A stretch of DNA of 64,000 nt from an uncultured Bacteroidales bacterium (GCA_946185535.1 CAMHJX010000008.1:1-64000), one strand, 5' to 3'. Positions 6,990 through 15,876 are shown, numbered from the stretch's first letter. Notes: a model not told the origin generated them from the sequence alone. Made by a program: numbers and translations.

Positions 6990-9206
6990 TTATTGCCCTG
7001 CCGCCTCGCCTCCATTCTTGGCCTCATTCTCTAGTTCGATGTTGCCGAAACGCAATGTAAAACCAGCGCACACACAAGATGAATTGTATTTCGATGTCTC
7101 TGAAACCGTTACCGTTGGGCTATCAATGTATGTGTCATGCTTCAACAAGCCAAACAAATCGTAGCCGTTGACAAACACCGACAACTTATGATCGAAGAAA
7201 TCGGCACGAAGACCACAATCAACGGAATAATTGGCACCCTTCTTCCAAAACAACGTCTGGGTCGGAGAGTTGTAGTAAGTCGAGGCATGCACTTCCAACC
7301 GGTCCCAAAGTTTGGTCCAAAGGTTCAGACGAAAACTGTAGCAAAGCATCTCACTCGGTTCCAAAGCATCTTCGGTCTTGATGTAAGAGTCATAAAGGTT
7401 GGCATAAAACCGCAAATTGAACATCCCGTTCGGACGATACATCATGTTGAACTCACCACCCGCATTATACGACCTGCCTACATTGACTGGCCAGCTGAAA
7501 GAAACCACCCTGCCATAATGCTCATGGTAAGCCGCATCAGTTATCTTGTTGATTTCGTTTTGTTTTCCCTTGTAATAGCCCGTCAAACCGACAGAACCAA
7601 AATCGTCCCAATACTTCGTCCAACTTGCCTCAATGTTGTGGGTGAAAACCTGTTTCAGCTTAGGATTGCCCGTAGCATAGGATTCCTCATCGAATTTGAT
7701 AAAAGGACTCAGTTGCTCTGCGTAAGGATTTTGAATTCTCAAAGAATAACTCAACTTGAAGTTGTGCATCGACTGGGTGTGATACGACAGATGCAGCGAT
7801 GGCAAAGGATAGAAATAATAAGCTGTAGAATCATAATTTGGAGCGTCGGGATAGACAATACCCGTCCGATAATACCTCAAGCTCAAAGTAGGCTGCACAG
7901 TAAAATTGCCGAAACGATGCCGGACCTGGAAATAGCCGCCCAAATGATGATCGACCTGACGGAATCGGTACGACATCACTGAGTCGTGTACATATACGCC
8001 ATTGGCCAGACTGTCCAATGGACTGCGCTCGTTTTTTCCTTCCCAACCGGCATTGATGCCCATGCCAAATTCGCCATTCTTGAAATAAGGTAAATTGTAA
8101 TCCACGCGAGCGTTGATGGGGATGTTGGTCGAGACATAGTCCATCACGAATGCTCTTTCATACGGAGACGGCAAGGTGTAAGTCTTGTGATAATCAATGG
8201 GAAGGGCCGAACGGGTGACACTTCCATTCATGCGTATAGTTAGGTTATGCCCTTCTTCATCGAATTTGTGCTGATAGGTCAACCCATATGGAAAAAAGAG
8301 ATAGTTTGAATTCGATTTGTTCACGATGGAGTATTTGTATTCGCCAGATTGCTCAATAAATTCAATGCGTTCGCGCTGCATCCTTACCTCCGATGGCCCA
8401 AATGAATCCCAAAACATGGCATAAAGAGAGAGTGTGTTCATCTTATCGGGCTTGTAGGCCAAGTCAAGGTTGAATCCAGGACTATAAGTCGTGTAATTGC
8501 TTAACATGCTGCTTTTCAAATGACTGGTCAACAATTGATTGCCTTCTTCATCCACGCCAAACAAGTCTTTATCGGCATGCGCCTCACTCCGACCATGATA
8601 CCAATAGGCATTCGTGTAGGCGTTTACTGTCCACTTCTCGTTTTTCCAAATGTATGAAAGCCAAGGCATCACATACGGCTGCGAAGAAGCATTTGTGCCA
8701 AAGCATAGGAACTCGTTTCGCTTGATTTTGGCATTCATCACGATGTTGATGATGCCATCGGCTTGGGTGGCATAGCGTGCCGAAGGGTTGGTGATGACCT
8801 CAATGCGGTCGATGGCATTGGCGGGCAAGGTTTGGATATAAGTCTTGAGGTTTTCTTGGGTGAGGTTGGAAGGCTGGTCATTAATCCAAATCTCGACAGA
8901 AGAAGTCCCGCGCAAAGTGACGTTGCCTTCCACATTGACGCTCACGCCGGGCGCGTTCTGCAAGGCATCGGAGGCCACGCCGCCTTGCACGGTCGGGTCG
9001 TCTGAGACTTGGTAAAGTGTCTTCTCGCCTTCGACGGAAAACAATGGTCTTTCCGCCGTGATGGTGACACCTTCAAGCAGCAATGTGTCGACCGCCATCT
9101 GCAGGCTGTCGGTTTTCGGTTTGACTTCTGGAATTTCGACTTGGGCAAAGACCGCCACGCTGACCATCGCAAAGGCGGCTGTGAGGAATAGGTTTCTTGT
9201 GTTCAT
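6990..9206 (-). CDS. TonB-dependent-receptor-like outer-membrane protein
   Basis: About 738 residues: a signal peptide (MNTRNLFLTAAFAMVSVAVFAQ), a plug domain (LLEGVTITAERPLF..LQNAPGVSVNVEGNVTLRG..IEVITNPSARY..GIINIVM), then a barrel of the outer-membrane beta-barrel family type 3. The usual N-terminal carboxypeptidase-like domain is missing. The substrate is unknown. The frame is open to 9218, but transcription from the TACTTTTG element at 9236-9243 should begin near 9230, so ATG at 9206, which also gives the better signal peptide, is preferred. The chain ends without the usual terminal aromatic strand: a short hydrophilic tail (NEAKNGGEAAGQ) follows FTLRFGNIEL. Confidence 0.85.
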   Translation of the reverse strand: MNTRNLFLTAAFAMVSVAVFAQVEIPEVKPKTDSLQMAVDTLLLEGVTITAERPLFSVEGEKTLYQVSDDPTVQGGVASDALQNAPGVSVNVEGNVTLRGTSSVEIWINDQPSNLTQENLKTYIQTLPANAIDRIEVITNPSARYATQADGIINIVMNAKIKRNEFLCFGTNASSQPYVMPWLSYIWKNEKWTVNAYTNAYWYHGRSEAHADKDLFGVDEEGNQLLTSHLKSSMLSNYTTYSPGFNLDLAYKPDKMNTLSLYAMFWDSFGPSEVRMQRERIEFIEQSGEYKYSIVNKSNSNYLFFPYGLTYQHKFDEEGHNLTIRMNGSVTRSALPIDYHKTYTLPSPYERAFVMDYVSTNIPINARVDYNLPYFKNGEFGMGINAGWEGKNERSPLDSLANGVYVHDSVMSYRFRQVDHHLGGYFQVRHRFGNFTVQPTLSLRYYRTGIVYPDAPNYDSTAYYFYPLPSLHLSYHTQSMHNFKLSYSLRIQNPYAEQLSPFIKFDEESYATGNPKLKQVFTHNIEASWTKYWDDFGSVGLTGYYKGKQNEINKITDAAYHEHYGRVVSFSWPVNVGRSYNAGGEFNMMYRPNGMFNLRFYANLYDSYIKTEDALEPSEMLCYSFRLNLWTKLWDRLEVHASTYYNSPTQTLFWKKGANYSVDCGLRADFFDHKLSVFVNGYDLFGLLKHDTYIDSPTVTVSETSKYNSSCVCAGFTLRFGNIELENEAKNGGEAAGQ

Positions 9207-9235
9207 CGCATGGTACATTTTGAAGTTTTACCATG

Positions 9236-9243
9236 CAAAAGTA
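9236..9243 (-). promoter_or_regulatory. TAnnTTTG promoter of the TonB-plug receptor
   Basis: TACTTTTG on the minus strand, followed by CATGGTAAAA. It starts immediately after the terminator of the upstream phosphoesterase operon. Confidence 0.65.
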
Positions 9244-9248
9244 TACTG

Positions 9249-9305
9249 AAAAAACAGGCTCTCCGCAAGCCTCTGTCTCGCGTAGAGACATTTGCGGAAA
9301 GCCTG
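9249..9305 (-). terminator. Strong intrinsic terminator of the phosphoesterase operon
   Basis: CAGGCT-TCCGCAA pairs with TTGCGGA-AGCCTG (one mismatch in a 14-bp stem). The loop holds a second small hairpin, TGTCTC/GAGACA. A run of six T follows on the minus strand (9254-9249). Confidence 0.8.
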
Positions 9306-9370
9306 AAATTAATTGTTTATAATTCAATGGATTACAAAACAGATGGTAGAGACTTTTCTTGCCTCAAACC

Positions 9371-10279
9371 TCAGTCCATATCCAACTCTTGATACTCATA
9401 TCTCACCTTCTCCCCTACATTGACAACCAAATAACTCGGTGTCACCTTGCCGTCATTGAGGTTGTCGGTCATGATGTATTGCACGCCGCCGAACTGGCGC
9501 TGCTCGCGCATGTGGAAGTGTCCCATGATGACCATCTCCACATTGTTGTTGCTCATCAGGTCCATGAATGCGTATTGTTCATCCTGCGGCAGGTTGGCGG
9601 CTGGCGTGGTGGTGTAGTTGTATGAGGTGCGGAACAACCAATTGTGGCTGATGACGAAGCAGTGACGATAGTCCTTGCGATGCGAGAGCTTCTCCTCCAG
9701 CCATTCCAGTTGGCGCTTGCCATGGGTGCCATTGCCCGAATCCAAAAAGATGAACAAATCTTTGTATCCACTGACGGTATTCACCGTCACGGTATAGGTC
9801 GAGGTGTGGAAATACTGCTTGAAGAACGGTGTACAGTCGAAGTACACATCATGGTTGCCCATGACCAAGAAACATGGGTCGTTTTTTGCTTGATTCACGG
9901 AATCGTAACGCAAAGCGTCGTTAGTCATTCTGAAACCGGCTTCGCCGCTCTCGTTGACCATGTCACCGGCATGGATGGCAAAGATGGCCTTCGGGTCGTT
10001 GCGCTCGGCGGTGATGTATTTGTAGAGGCGGTCTTTCTCGCCTTGAGGCACGATGCTGTCGCGCTCGGAATAGTGCGAGTCGGAACAGGAATAGACATGG
10101 TACTCGTCAGGAGCATTCTCGATGACGGGTTCGCTGTTTTGGGCGTTGTAGTCGAGCCAGTCGGCCACGCGCTCTTCGGTGTCGCTCCGGTTGATGACCA
10201 TGCCTGCGACGTCAAGACGGTTGCAGCCTGTAGCAAAGATCGCGGCTGCTGCGATGATAAATATAAAGTGTTTTTTCAT
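9371..10279 (-). CDS. Calcineurin-like metallophosphoesterase lipoprotein
   Basis: A 302-residue protein with a lipoprotein signal (FATGC, Cys19). The five metallophosphoesterase motifs appear in order: SDSH, GDMVN, GNHD, SHNW and GHFH. These ligate the two active-site metals, so the protein is probably an active envelope phosphohydrolase; the substrate cannot be told. It follows a beta-barrel gene by 5 bp and shares its promoter. A strong terminator closes the operon. Confidence 0.85.
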   Translation of the reverse strand: MKKHFIFIIAAAAIFATGCNRLDVAGMVINRSDTEERVADWLDYNAQNSEPVIENAPDEYHVYSCSDSHYSERDSIVPQGEKDRLYKYITAERNDPKAIFAIHAGDMVNESGEAGFRMTNDALRYDSVNQAKNDPCFLVMGNHDVYFDCTPFFKQYFHTSTYTVTVNTVSGYKDLFIFLDSGNGTHGKRQLEWLEEKLSHRKDYRHCFVISHNWLFRTSYNYTTTPAANLPQDEQYAFMDLMSNNNVEMVIMGHFHMREQRQFGGVQYIMTDNLNDGKVTPSYLVVNVGEKVRYEYQELDMD

Positions 10280-10284
10280 GATGT

Positions 10285-10983
10285 TCAGTTTTTAGGTTTC
10301 CAAATCAGTCCGACATTGCCGTACCAGCCATTGTATTGTGCCGAGAGGTTGAGTACGCCGCTGGGATGCATTCCTGCTTCGGCAGTCAAGCGCAGCCCAT
10401 TGCCGAGGTCGTAATAGCCATTCACGCTATAGAAGAATAAGGTGAAACGCTCGATAACAAAGTCTCTGTAATTCGACACGCGGGCACCTACATTCCAAGG
10501 ATGCTCTTGGTCAAACAAGTTGCCTTCCACGCAGAAAGTGACATTCATCGGTTCAAAAACGGTCTCCATACCGCCATTTTTTCGCAACGGTATAGGTGCT
10601 GTGTATCGGTTGGTCAAACCGAATTGGAAGTTGAAATGACGGTTGCGCCAGCCCAAGTCAAGCACGCCGTTGAATTCCTGCAAATTGTAATTTGGGTACA
10701 AACGGTACAAATAACGGTTTTCCAAATAAAGTGTGCCACAATTGGCCTTGAGCAGATTCACCTGGTATTGCAGGTTGATGGCATGACGGTTCAGCGTCGT
10801 GCCTTGATAGCCAAAGCCAATGTTGAAGTTTTCGGCCAACTGATAGTCAGCTTTTAAGGCCAACGAGGCACTATTGCCAGAAGTACGCGTGTAATCGTAC
10901 TCCCCATAGGTTTGCAAAGTCCACTGCGCTCTTGCGGCAAATGCAAAGAACAGGAGACCGAGTGTAATCAGTATTTTCTTCAT
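10285..10983 (-). CDS. Outer-membrane beta-barrel protein of unknown function
   Basis: A 232-residue protein with a signal peptide (FAARAQ). Alternating strands fit about ten to twelve barrel strands (LALKADYQLAENFNIGFGYQG, HFNFQFGLTNRY, YGNVGLIWKP). It is the first gene of a two-gene operon with the phosphoesterase lipoprotein. I do not recognise a named family; barrel-type composition and length are the basis. Confidence 0.65.
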   Translation of the reverse strand: MKKILITLGLLFFAFAARAQWTLQTYGEYDYTRTSGNSASLALKADYQLAENFNIGFGYQGTTLNRHAINLQYQVNLLKANCGTLYLENRYLYRLYPNYNLQEFNGVLDLGWRNRHFNFQFGLTNRYTAPIPLRKNGGMETVFEPMNVTFCVEGNLFDQEHPWNVGARVSNYRDFVIERFTLFFYSVNGYYDLGNGLRLTAEAGMHPSGVLNLSAQYNGWYGNVGLIWKPKN

Positions 10984-11000
10984 AGGTTAAATATTTGGTG

Positions 11001-11008
11001 CAAAAGTA
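11001..11008 (-). promoter_or_regulatory. TAnnTTTG promoter of the barrel/phosphoesterase operon
   Basis: TACTTTTG followed by CACC on the minus strand, 17 bp before the start codon of the barrel gene. Confidence 0.65.
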
Positions 11009-11050
11009 AGGAAAAGTCTAAAGCGAATGAAAAGCGATGGCTCTTTTTCC

Positions 11051-11058
11051 TATTTTTG
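11051..11058 (+). promoter_or_regulatory. TAnnTTTG promoter of the T9SS cargo gene at 11086
   Basis: TATTTTTG followed by CA, 27 bp before the ATG. It is about 40 bp from the divergent promoter at 11001-11008, so the two share one control region. Confidence 0.65.
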
Positions 11059-11085
11059 CACTTCATTCAAAATACCTTATTGTTT

Positions 11086-12390
11086 ATGAAAAGCATATTT
11101 ATCGGAATCTTCAGCCTGCTCGTTTTCAGCTTTTTATCCCTTAATCTTTCTGCCCAATATGGCCCTCAGTTCGATAATCGTGGTTTTGAGCAATGGACCG
11201 ACCGCGTCAGCGAACCTGTCCATTGGCATTCGGGGGGTACGGCAACAGGCACTTTTTCTGGGTTTGTGTCAAGCCAATTAGAAAGCTCTACACAAATCAG
11301 ACCTGGCTCCACAGGAAGCAAGAGCGCTCGGGTTTTCCCAACAAGCGTTATCGGCATCACGGCCAATGGCAACATCACCAACGGTCGCATGAATGCTGGT
11401 AGCATGTCGGCTACGGGCTCAGGCAACTATAACTATACGCAACGTTCTCAAAGTGCTTACAACACACCCATTAACCAACTGCCCGACTCTATTACGGTTT
11501 GGGTGTGCTTCCGAAGCTCGAGCGCGACTGACAAAGCTCAGGTGAAGGCCGTGGTCCATGGCGACGCCGACTATAAATTCATCGCCAACGGCACGGAAGA
11601 GCCTACCGACAAGCATGTCGCCACAGCAGTGTCATCTTTCACTCGCACTTCAACTGCCAATGGCGCTTACACTTGGCATCGTTTGAGTATACCGTTCGAC
11701 AACAATGGTCCCTGCACCGACGTGCGTTATATCCTTTTTACTGCGACCACGAACGAAACACCTGGCACTGGCAGTACCAGCGATGACTTGTTCGTTGACG
11801 ATGTTCTGCTAATTTACAAGTCTACACTAAAGATGGGCAACCTTAACCAAACCCAATTCAAGCCCGATGAATCCATTAACATTAACTTCACGCTTACGGG
11901 AACCATGTCGCCCGATAATCTCAATAATGCTCCAAATGAAGTCATTGCCCAGCTTTCCGATGCCAATGGTAACTTCAGCAATCCCATTGAGTTGGGGCGA
12001 AAAACCACAAACGAAAGCGGTGCTATCATAGGGACCATTCCGAGTGTGCCCAATGGCGACCACTATCGTGTTCGCGTGGTTTCCACCAATTATCCCATGA
12101 TTGGAGACAACATTCAAGAAATCCGCATTTCAGATACCTTGGACATTAATGAGAACACGTTTTTTTGTAGCCTGTACCCCAACCCTTTCACAACTACCTT
12201 GAATGTCATAACGGAAGATGAGGTCAAAAGCATTCGTGTCTATGATGTTAACGGTCGAATGCTGAAGGAACAGTTCGTTTCGGGCACACAATTCAATCTT
12301 GATATGAGCGAATTGAGTATAGGTACTTATCTGCTGCAAATCGATCACGGCCTCTGGCAAAGCTTTCACCGAATGATGAAAGTCGAATAA
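11086..12390 (+). CDS. Secreted protein with PCMD-like domain and T9SS sorting tail
   Basis: A 434-residue protein from ATG 11086. The frame is open further upstream, but the promoter at 11051 and the signal peptide MKSIFIGIFSLLVFSFLS fix this start. Residues about 25-245 (FDNRGFEQWTD, then VWVCFRSSSATDKAQVKAVVHGD and SDDLFVDDVLLIY) resemble the PCMD beta-sandwich, a putative carbohydrate-binding module. A beta-rich middle follows (FKPDESININFTLTGTM). The C-terminal 75 residues (LYPNPFTTTLNV..IRVYDVNGRML..GTYLLQI) form a type A sorting domain for export by T9SS to the cell surface. Confidence 0.8.
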   Translation: MKSIFIGIFSLLVFSFLSLNLSAQYGPQFDNRGFEQWTDRVSEPVHWHSGGTATGTFSGFVSSQLESSTQIRPGSTGSKSARVFPTSVIGITANGNITNGRMNAGSMSATGSGNYNYTQRSQSAYNTPINQLPDSITVWVCFRSSSATDKAQVKAVVHGDADYKFIANGTEEPTDKHVATAVSSFTRTSTANGAYTWHRLSIPFDNNGPCTDVRYILFTATTNETPGTGSTSDDLFVDDVLLIYKSTLKMGNLNQTQFKPDESININFTLTGTMSPDNLNNAPNEVIAQLSDANGNFSNPIELGRKTTNESGAIIGTIPSVPNGDHYRVRVVSTNYPMIGDNIQEIRISDTLDINENTFFCSLYPNPFTTTLNVITEDEVKSIRVYDVNGRMLKEQFVSGTQFNLDMSELSIGTYLLQIDHGLWQSFHRMMKVE

Positions 12391-12432
12391 AAAGAAATCG
12401 CGACGAGGTTCTTCCCCGCCGCGATTTTCTTT
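12391..12432. terminator. Bidirectional terminator between T9SS cargo gene and sodB
   Basis: AAATCGCG and CGCGATTT pair around a loop, with A-rich sequence on the left and TTCTTTT on the right, so it can serve both converging genes. Confidence 0.6.
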
Positions 12433-12446
12433 TAGATGCGTTTAGT

Positions 12447-13025
12447 TTAGAGCCTTTCGTTTACCACGTCCCAGTCGATGATTTGCCACAAAGCATTCAG
12501 ATGGTCAGGACGACGGTTCTGGTAGTCGATGTAATAGGCGTGTTCCCAAACATCGAAGGTGAGCAAGGGTTTGAAGCCGCGTTGCACAGGGTTGCCGGCA
12601 TTGGTCTCCTGCGTGATTTGCAGTTTGCCGTCTTTGTCGACGGAGAGCCACACCCAGCCCGAGCCAAACAAGGTTGCACCTTTCTTCGTAAATTCCTCCT
12701 TGAAGGTGTCGAATGAACCGAACTGTTGGTCGATCCACTCGGCAATCACGCCTGTGGGCTTGTTGTCGGCTTTCGGAGCGCGGAACTGTGTGAAATACAA
12801 ATTGTGGTTCAAAATCTGGCCAGCGTTGTTGAATACGCCACCGTCGGCGGTCTTCACAATTTCCTCCAAAGGCATCTCTTCGTATTTTGTGCCTTCGATG
12901 GCCGCATTCAGGTTGTTGACATAGGCGTTCAAGTGTTTGCCGTGGTGGAATCCCAGAGTCTCTTTGCTGATAACGGGTTCCAAAGCATTTGCCTCATAGG
13001 GCAATTTGATGAGTTCGTATTTCAT
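12447..13025 (-). CDS. sodB: Superoxide dismutase, Fe/Mn family
   Basis: A 192-residue enzyme that converts superoxide to oxygen and hydrogen peroxide in the cytoplasm. Metal ligands are His27 (GFHHGKH), His74 (ILNHNLYF), Asp158 and His162 (FDVWEHAYYIDY). Gln70 in NNAGQILNH sits where iron-type enzymes carry the active-site glutamine, so an iron or cambialistic enzyme is likely, as in other Bacteroidales. The frame is open to 13115, but MKYELIKLPY at 13025 is the family N-terminus, and a promoter lies inside the extension. Confidence 0.95.
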   Translation of the reverse strand: MKYELIKLPYEANALEPVISKETLGFHHGKHLNAYVNNLNAAIEGTKYEEMPLEEIVKTADGGVFNNAGQILNHNLYFTQFRAPKADNKPTGVIAEWIDQQFGSFDTFKEEFTKKGATLFGSGWVWLSVDKDGKLQITQETNAGNPVQRGFKPLLTFDVWEHAYYIDYQNRRPDHLNALWQIIDWDVVNERL

Positions 13026-13051
13026 ATGATGTCGTTTTAGTGATTTGACTG

Positions 13052-13059
13052 CAAAAATA
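13052..13059 (-). promoter_or_regulatory. TAnnTTTG promoter of sodB
   Basis: TATTTTTG followed by CAGTC on the minus strand, 26 bp before the ATG. Confidence 0.65.
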
Positions 13060-13072
13060 TAAAAAAAGTCGA

Positions 13073-13127
13073 AATATAAAAACAGACCGTCTATAGATTC
13101 CCGAGGGAATGACATAGGCGGTCAGTT
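13073..13127 (-). terminator. rpoD terminator built from a repeat-type hairpin
   Basis: On the minus strand AACTGACCGCCTAT pairs with ATAGACGGTCTGTT, followed by TTTTATATTT. The loop carries a second hairpin, ATTCCCGAGGGAAT. The loop and its flanks are nearly the same as in the terminator at 20455-20507. Confidence 0.7.
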
Positions 13128-13128
13128 T

Positions 13129-13995
13129 TCATTGGTTCATATACATCTGATAAAGCGGAGAGTTAGGCTCGCTCTTCAACCGTTTCAAGGCACGGTCGCG
13201 AAGTTGACGGGTACGCTCACGCGAGATGTCGAGCTTCATGGCGATTTCTTCCAAGGAATACTCACGCGAAGTGCCGAGGCCGAAGTACATGCTGATGATG
13301 GTACGTTCCTTCTCGTTAAGCATGTCGAGAGAATTGCGGATGGCGTTGCTGGTCGATTCCTGCTCCACGGCAGCATCGGTCTTCACTTCATCATCGGCGA
13401 CAAAGACATCCAAGAAGTTGGCATCGTCTTCATCATCCAAAGGCGCGTCGGTCGACACGGTGCGCGAGTTGAGGTTCATCAGCTGTTCCACCTTGTCTTC
13501 AGGCATATTGATCTCGTCGGCAATCTCCTTGATGGTAGGACGGCGCTCCAGCCTCTGTTCCAACAAGGAAACGGCCTTCTTCACCTTCGCCAAAGCGCCT
13601 ACCTGGTTCATGGGCAGACGAATAATGCGTGCCTGTTCGGCCACGGCCTGCAAGATGCTCTGACGGATCCACCATACGGCATACGAGATGAACTTGAAGC
13701 CTCTGGTCTCATCGAAACGTTGGGCGGCTTTCACCAACCCCAAATTGCCCTCATTAATCAGGTCTTGCAAGCTAAGACCTTGGTTTTGGTACTGTTTGGC
13801 CACCGAAACGACGAAGCGTAGGTTGGCCCTGACCAGCTTGTCCAATGCGACCTGGTCTCCCGCTTTGATGCGCTGCGCCAGTTCGACTTCCTCGTCGGTG
13901 GTCAGCAACGCCTCCTTCGCAATGTCAGCCAGATACTTGTCCAAAGTACCTGCATTGCGGTTGGTGATTTGCTTTGAAATTTTTAGTTGTCTCAT
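13129..13995 (-). CDS. rpoD: Primary RNA polymerase sigma factor (sigma-70, Bacteroidota type)
   Basis: A 288-residue sigma factor. Region 1.2 starts at about 15 (GTLDKYLADIAKEALLT). Region 2 is at about 50-120 (LVRANLRFVVSVAKQYQ..DLINEGNLGLVKAAQRFD..FISYAVWWIRQSI). Region 3 is at about 125-200. Region 4 ends with the helix-turn-helix YSLEEIAMKLDISRERTRQLRDRALKRLK. Lack of region 1.1 and the short length are typical of Bacteroidota primary sigma factors, which read TTTG and TAnnTTTG promoters; both are seen all over this window. It lies downstream of the Do-type protease gene on the same strand, separated by 317 bp. Confidence 0.95.
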   Translation of the reverse strand: MRQLKISKQITNRNAGTLDKYLADIAKEALLTTDEEVELAQRIKAGDQVALDKLVRANLRFVVSVAKQYQNQGLSLQDLINEGNLGLVKAAQRFDETRGFKFISYAVWWIRQSILQAVAEQARIIRLPMNQVGALAKVKKAVSLLEQRLERRPTIKEIADEINMPEDKVEQLMNLNSRTVSTDAPLDDEDDANFLDVFVADDEVKTDAAVEQESTSNAIRNSLDMLNEKERTIISMYFGLGTSREYSLEEIAMKLDISRERTRQLRDRALKRLKSEPNSPLYQMYMNQ

Positions 13996-14312
13996 TTCTT
14001 CGTAATCTTTTATTGTTTATTAGTGCTTGTTTTCATGTTCTCACACATCATACCAATCTCCTCAGTTTTTTTTGCATAATCTTCTAGCTTGGAAGGAAAG
14101 TGGGCTTGCACTTTCACTCCCAAACTAAAAGTAAAATACTACAATAATCGTACCGAAATCTCTGTTTTTCAGGGAAAAACTACATTATTTTTGACTTTTG
14201 GTTACTAGTGACTATGACTGCTTTCACTTTCGTTGAAGCGGTCATAGTCATTGTCACAAGTCATTGTCACATAGCTTCAAGTGTTTTAAGCAATTTAATC
14301 TCGCTCATTTAC
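13996..14312. other. Intergenic region upstream of rpoD with palindromes
   Basis: This 317-bp stretch has no supported gene. It contains a long palindrome (14209-14250), two adjacent 13-bp direct repeats AGTCATTGTCACA (14246-14271), and a perfect small inverted repeat GTTTTTC/GAAAAAC near 14165-14181. The rpoD promoter must lie here or further upstream, but I see no full TAnnTTTG match in the right direction near the start codon. Confidence 0.5.
14209..14250. repeat. Imperfect palindrome upstream of rpoD
   Basis: TGACTATGACTGCTTTCA faces TGAAGCGGTCATAGTCA with few mismatches around a short loop. There is no T run on the minus strand, so it is either a weak terminator for the protease gene or a regulatory hairpin for rpoD. 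Confidence 0.55.
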
Positions 14313-15788
14313 TTAGTAGTAGAACGATCCCGTCATACCGTTCGGGAAGACACCTTCGATGGTCGTGCGGCGCGAACGGGCATTCTTCAGCGCATTTTCA
14401 AGGTCGGTCTTGTTGTTCACGGCATAGCCGTTCACCTTGGTGATGACAAAGTCTACCGGAACACCCGAGTTCATGAAACGGCCTTCGCGTATTTCGACAA
14501 TCTTCAGACCGTTCTTGATGTTCAGTCGGCCCATGTCGTTTTGATTGATGGGTTGCAGCATCAGCCCAAACTCCGAATTGTAGAATGCCTCGCCATTCTT
14601 GACCAGATCCACATTGCCAGCTTCATTCAGCAGGGTCAGCTCATAATGATGGTGATGACCGTTGCGGTTCACCTCGACATCCACTTTGTCGCCAGGACGG
14701 TATTGTCCGATGTTTTCCTTGAGTTGTGTCGTGGAATTCACCTTCTTGCCGTTGATGGCTGTGATTACATCACCGGCTTTCATGCCTGCCAATTTGGCAG
14801 CACCGCCTTCCGTAACTTCGGCGACATAGACGCCTTCAATGTTTTCCAAACCTTCCTTATCGGCCAACTCTTGGGTGAGCTCGGCAATCTGTACACCAAG
14901 ATAGCCGCGTTGGGCTGTGCCATAGAGTAAGAGGTCATCGACCACCTTGCGTACGATGTTGGACGGGATGGCGAAGGAATAGCCTTCGTAGGAACCCGTG
15001 TGCGAGGCGATGGCGGCATTGATGCCAATCAGCTCACCTTTGGTGTTCACCAGAGCGCCACCACTATTACCAGGGTTGACAGCAGCATCGGTCTGGATAA
15101 ACGACTCAACCGAAGTGCCTTCACCTAAAATACTGAGGTTACGCGCCTTGGCGCTGACAATACCTGCCGTGACGGTAGAGGTCAGGTTGAAAGGATTACC
15201 TACAGCCAGTACCCATTCGCCGATGCGGACATTGTCGGAGTCGCCGAAGGTAAGGAAGTGTAAGTCGGATGCTTCCACCTTGATTAAAGCCAAGTCGGTG
15301 GTCGGGTCAGTTCCGATGATGGTAGCGGTCTTCTTAATCTTATTATTAAAGGTAACCTCCACTTCATCGGCGCCTTCCACAACATGGTTGTTGGTGACGA
15401 TGTAGCCGTCGGGGGTCAGCACTACGCCGGAACCGTAGGCCACCATCGTGTTGTTGCGCGTCTGCCCTGGGTAGCCATAGATTTGGCCGAGCAAGGCTCC
15501 GAAGAAATCCTCGTAGGTGTTGCTTTGTCTCACCACTTTGGTCATGATATGCACCACTGCGTCGACGCTGTTTTCGGCAGCATTGACAAAGTCGGGTGTG
15601 TTTTCGGTAGGCAGGAATGCCGTCCGTTGTACACGGGGTTGAACTTGTTCAACTTGCGAGACACCTTCCTCTTGCAGTTGTTCCTGTTCGTTTTGGTTCT
15701 CGTTCTCTTTCGCTTTGTTAAGCATGGCATCACATGATGTTGCCATCAGCAGTCCGGCAAGCATCAACATCAAACTCACTTTTCTCAT
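14313..15788 (-). CDS. htrA: Do/HtrA family periplasmic serine protease
   Basis: A 491-residue periplasmic protease/chaperone for misfolded envelope proteins. The trypsin-like domain spans about 65-285 with triad His135 (TNNHVVEG), Asp165 (TTDLALIKV) and Ser242 (PGNSGGALVN). PDZ1 (about 295-385, RGYLGVQIAELT) and PDZ2 (about 400-490, FGLMLQPINQNDMGRL) follow. The N-terminus MATSC (Cys19) looks like a lipobox and would tether it to the membrane. The linker at 25-55 is rich in N, E and Q. Placement next to rpoD is common in Bacteroidota. Confidence 0.93.
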   Translation of the reverse strand: MRKVSLMLMLAGLLMATSCDAMLNKAKENENQNEQEQLQEEGVSQVEQVQPRVQRTAFLPTENTPDFVNAAENSVDAVVHIMTKVVRQSNTYEDFFGALLGQIYGYPGQTRNNTMVAYGSGVVLTPDGYIVTNNHVVEGADEVEVTFNNKIKKTATIIGTDPTTDLALIKVEASDLHFLTFGDSDNVRIGEWVLAVGNPFNLTSTVTAGIVSAKARNLSILGEGTSVESFIQTDAAVNPGNSGGALVNTKGELIGINAAIASHTGSYEGYSFAIPSNIVRKVVDDLLLYGTAQRGYLGVQIAELTQELADKEGLENIEGVYVAEVTEGGAAKLAGMKAGDVITAINGKKVNSTTQLKENIGQYRPGDKVDVEVNRNGHHHHYELTLLNEAGNVDLVKNGEAFYNSEFGLMLQPINQNDMGRLNIKNGLKIVEIREGRFMNSGVPVDFVITKVNGYAVNNKTDLENALKNARSRRTTIEGVFPNGMTGSFYY

Positions 15789-15868
15789 CTTGTCTCAATT
15801 TTATGGTTTCTTTTCTGTTTTATAGTTTCATTAATGCTTTTTTTCAACCTTTATTGCACTGAAAAGTG

Positions 15869-15876
15869 TATTTTTG
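15869..15876 (+). promoter_or_regulatory. Candidate TAnnTTTG promoter of the GNAT/mltG pair
   Basis: TATTTTTG lies 73 bp before the GNAT start, in the divergent space between htrA and the acetyltransferase gene. Confidence 0.5.

Noticed and set aside
14186-14193. A TATTTTTG element on the plus strand upstream of rpoD
   Set aside because: It points away from rpoD and no plus-strand gene follows for 1.7 kb. It is treated as chance in AT-rich sequence.
14208-14930. A 240-codon plus-strand frame opposite htrA
   Set aside because: It is a shadow of the PDZ-coding region and starts inside the palindrome upstream of rpoD.
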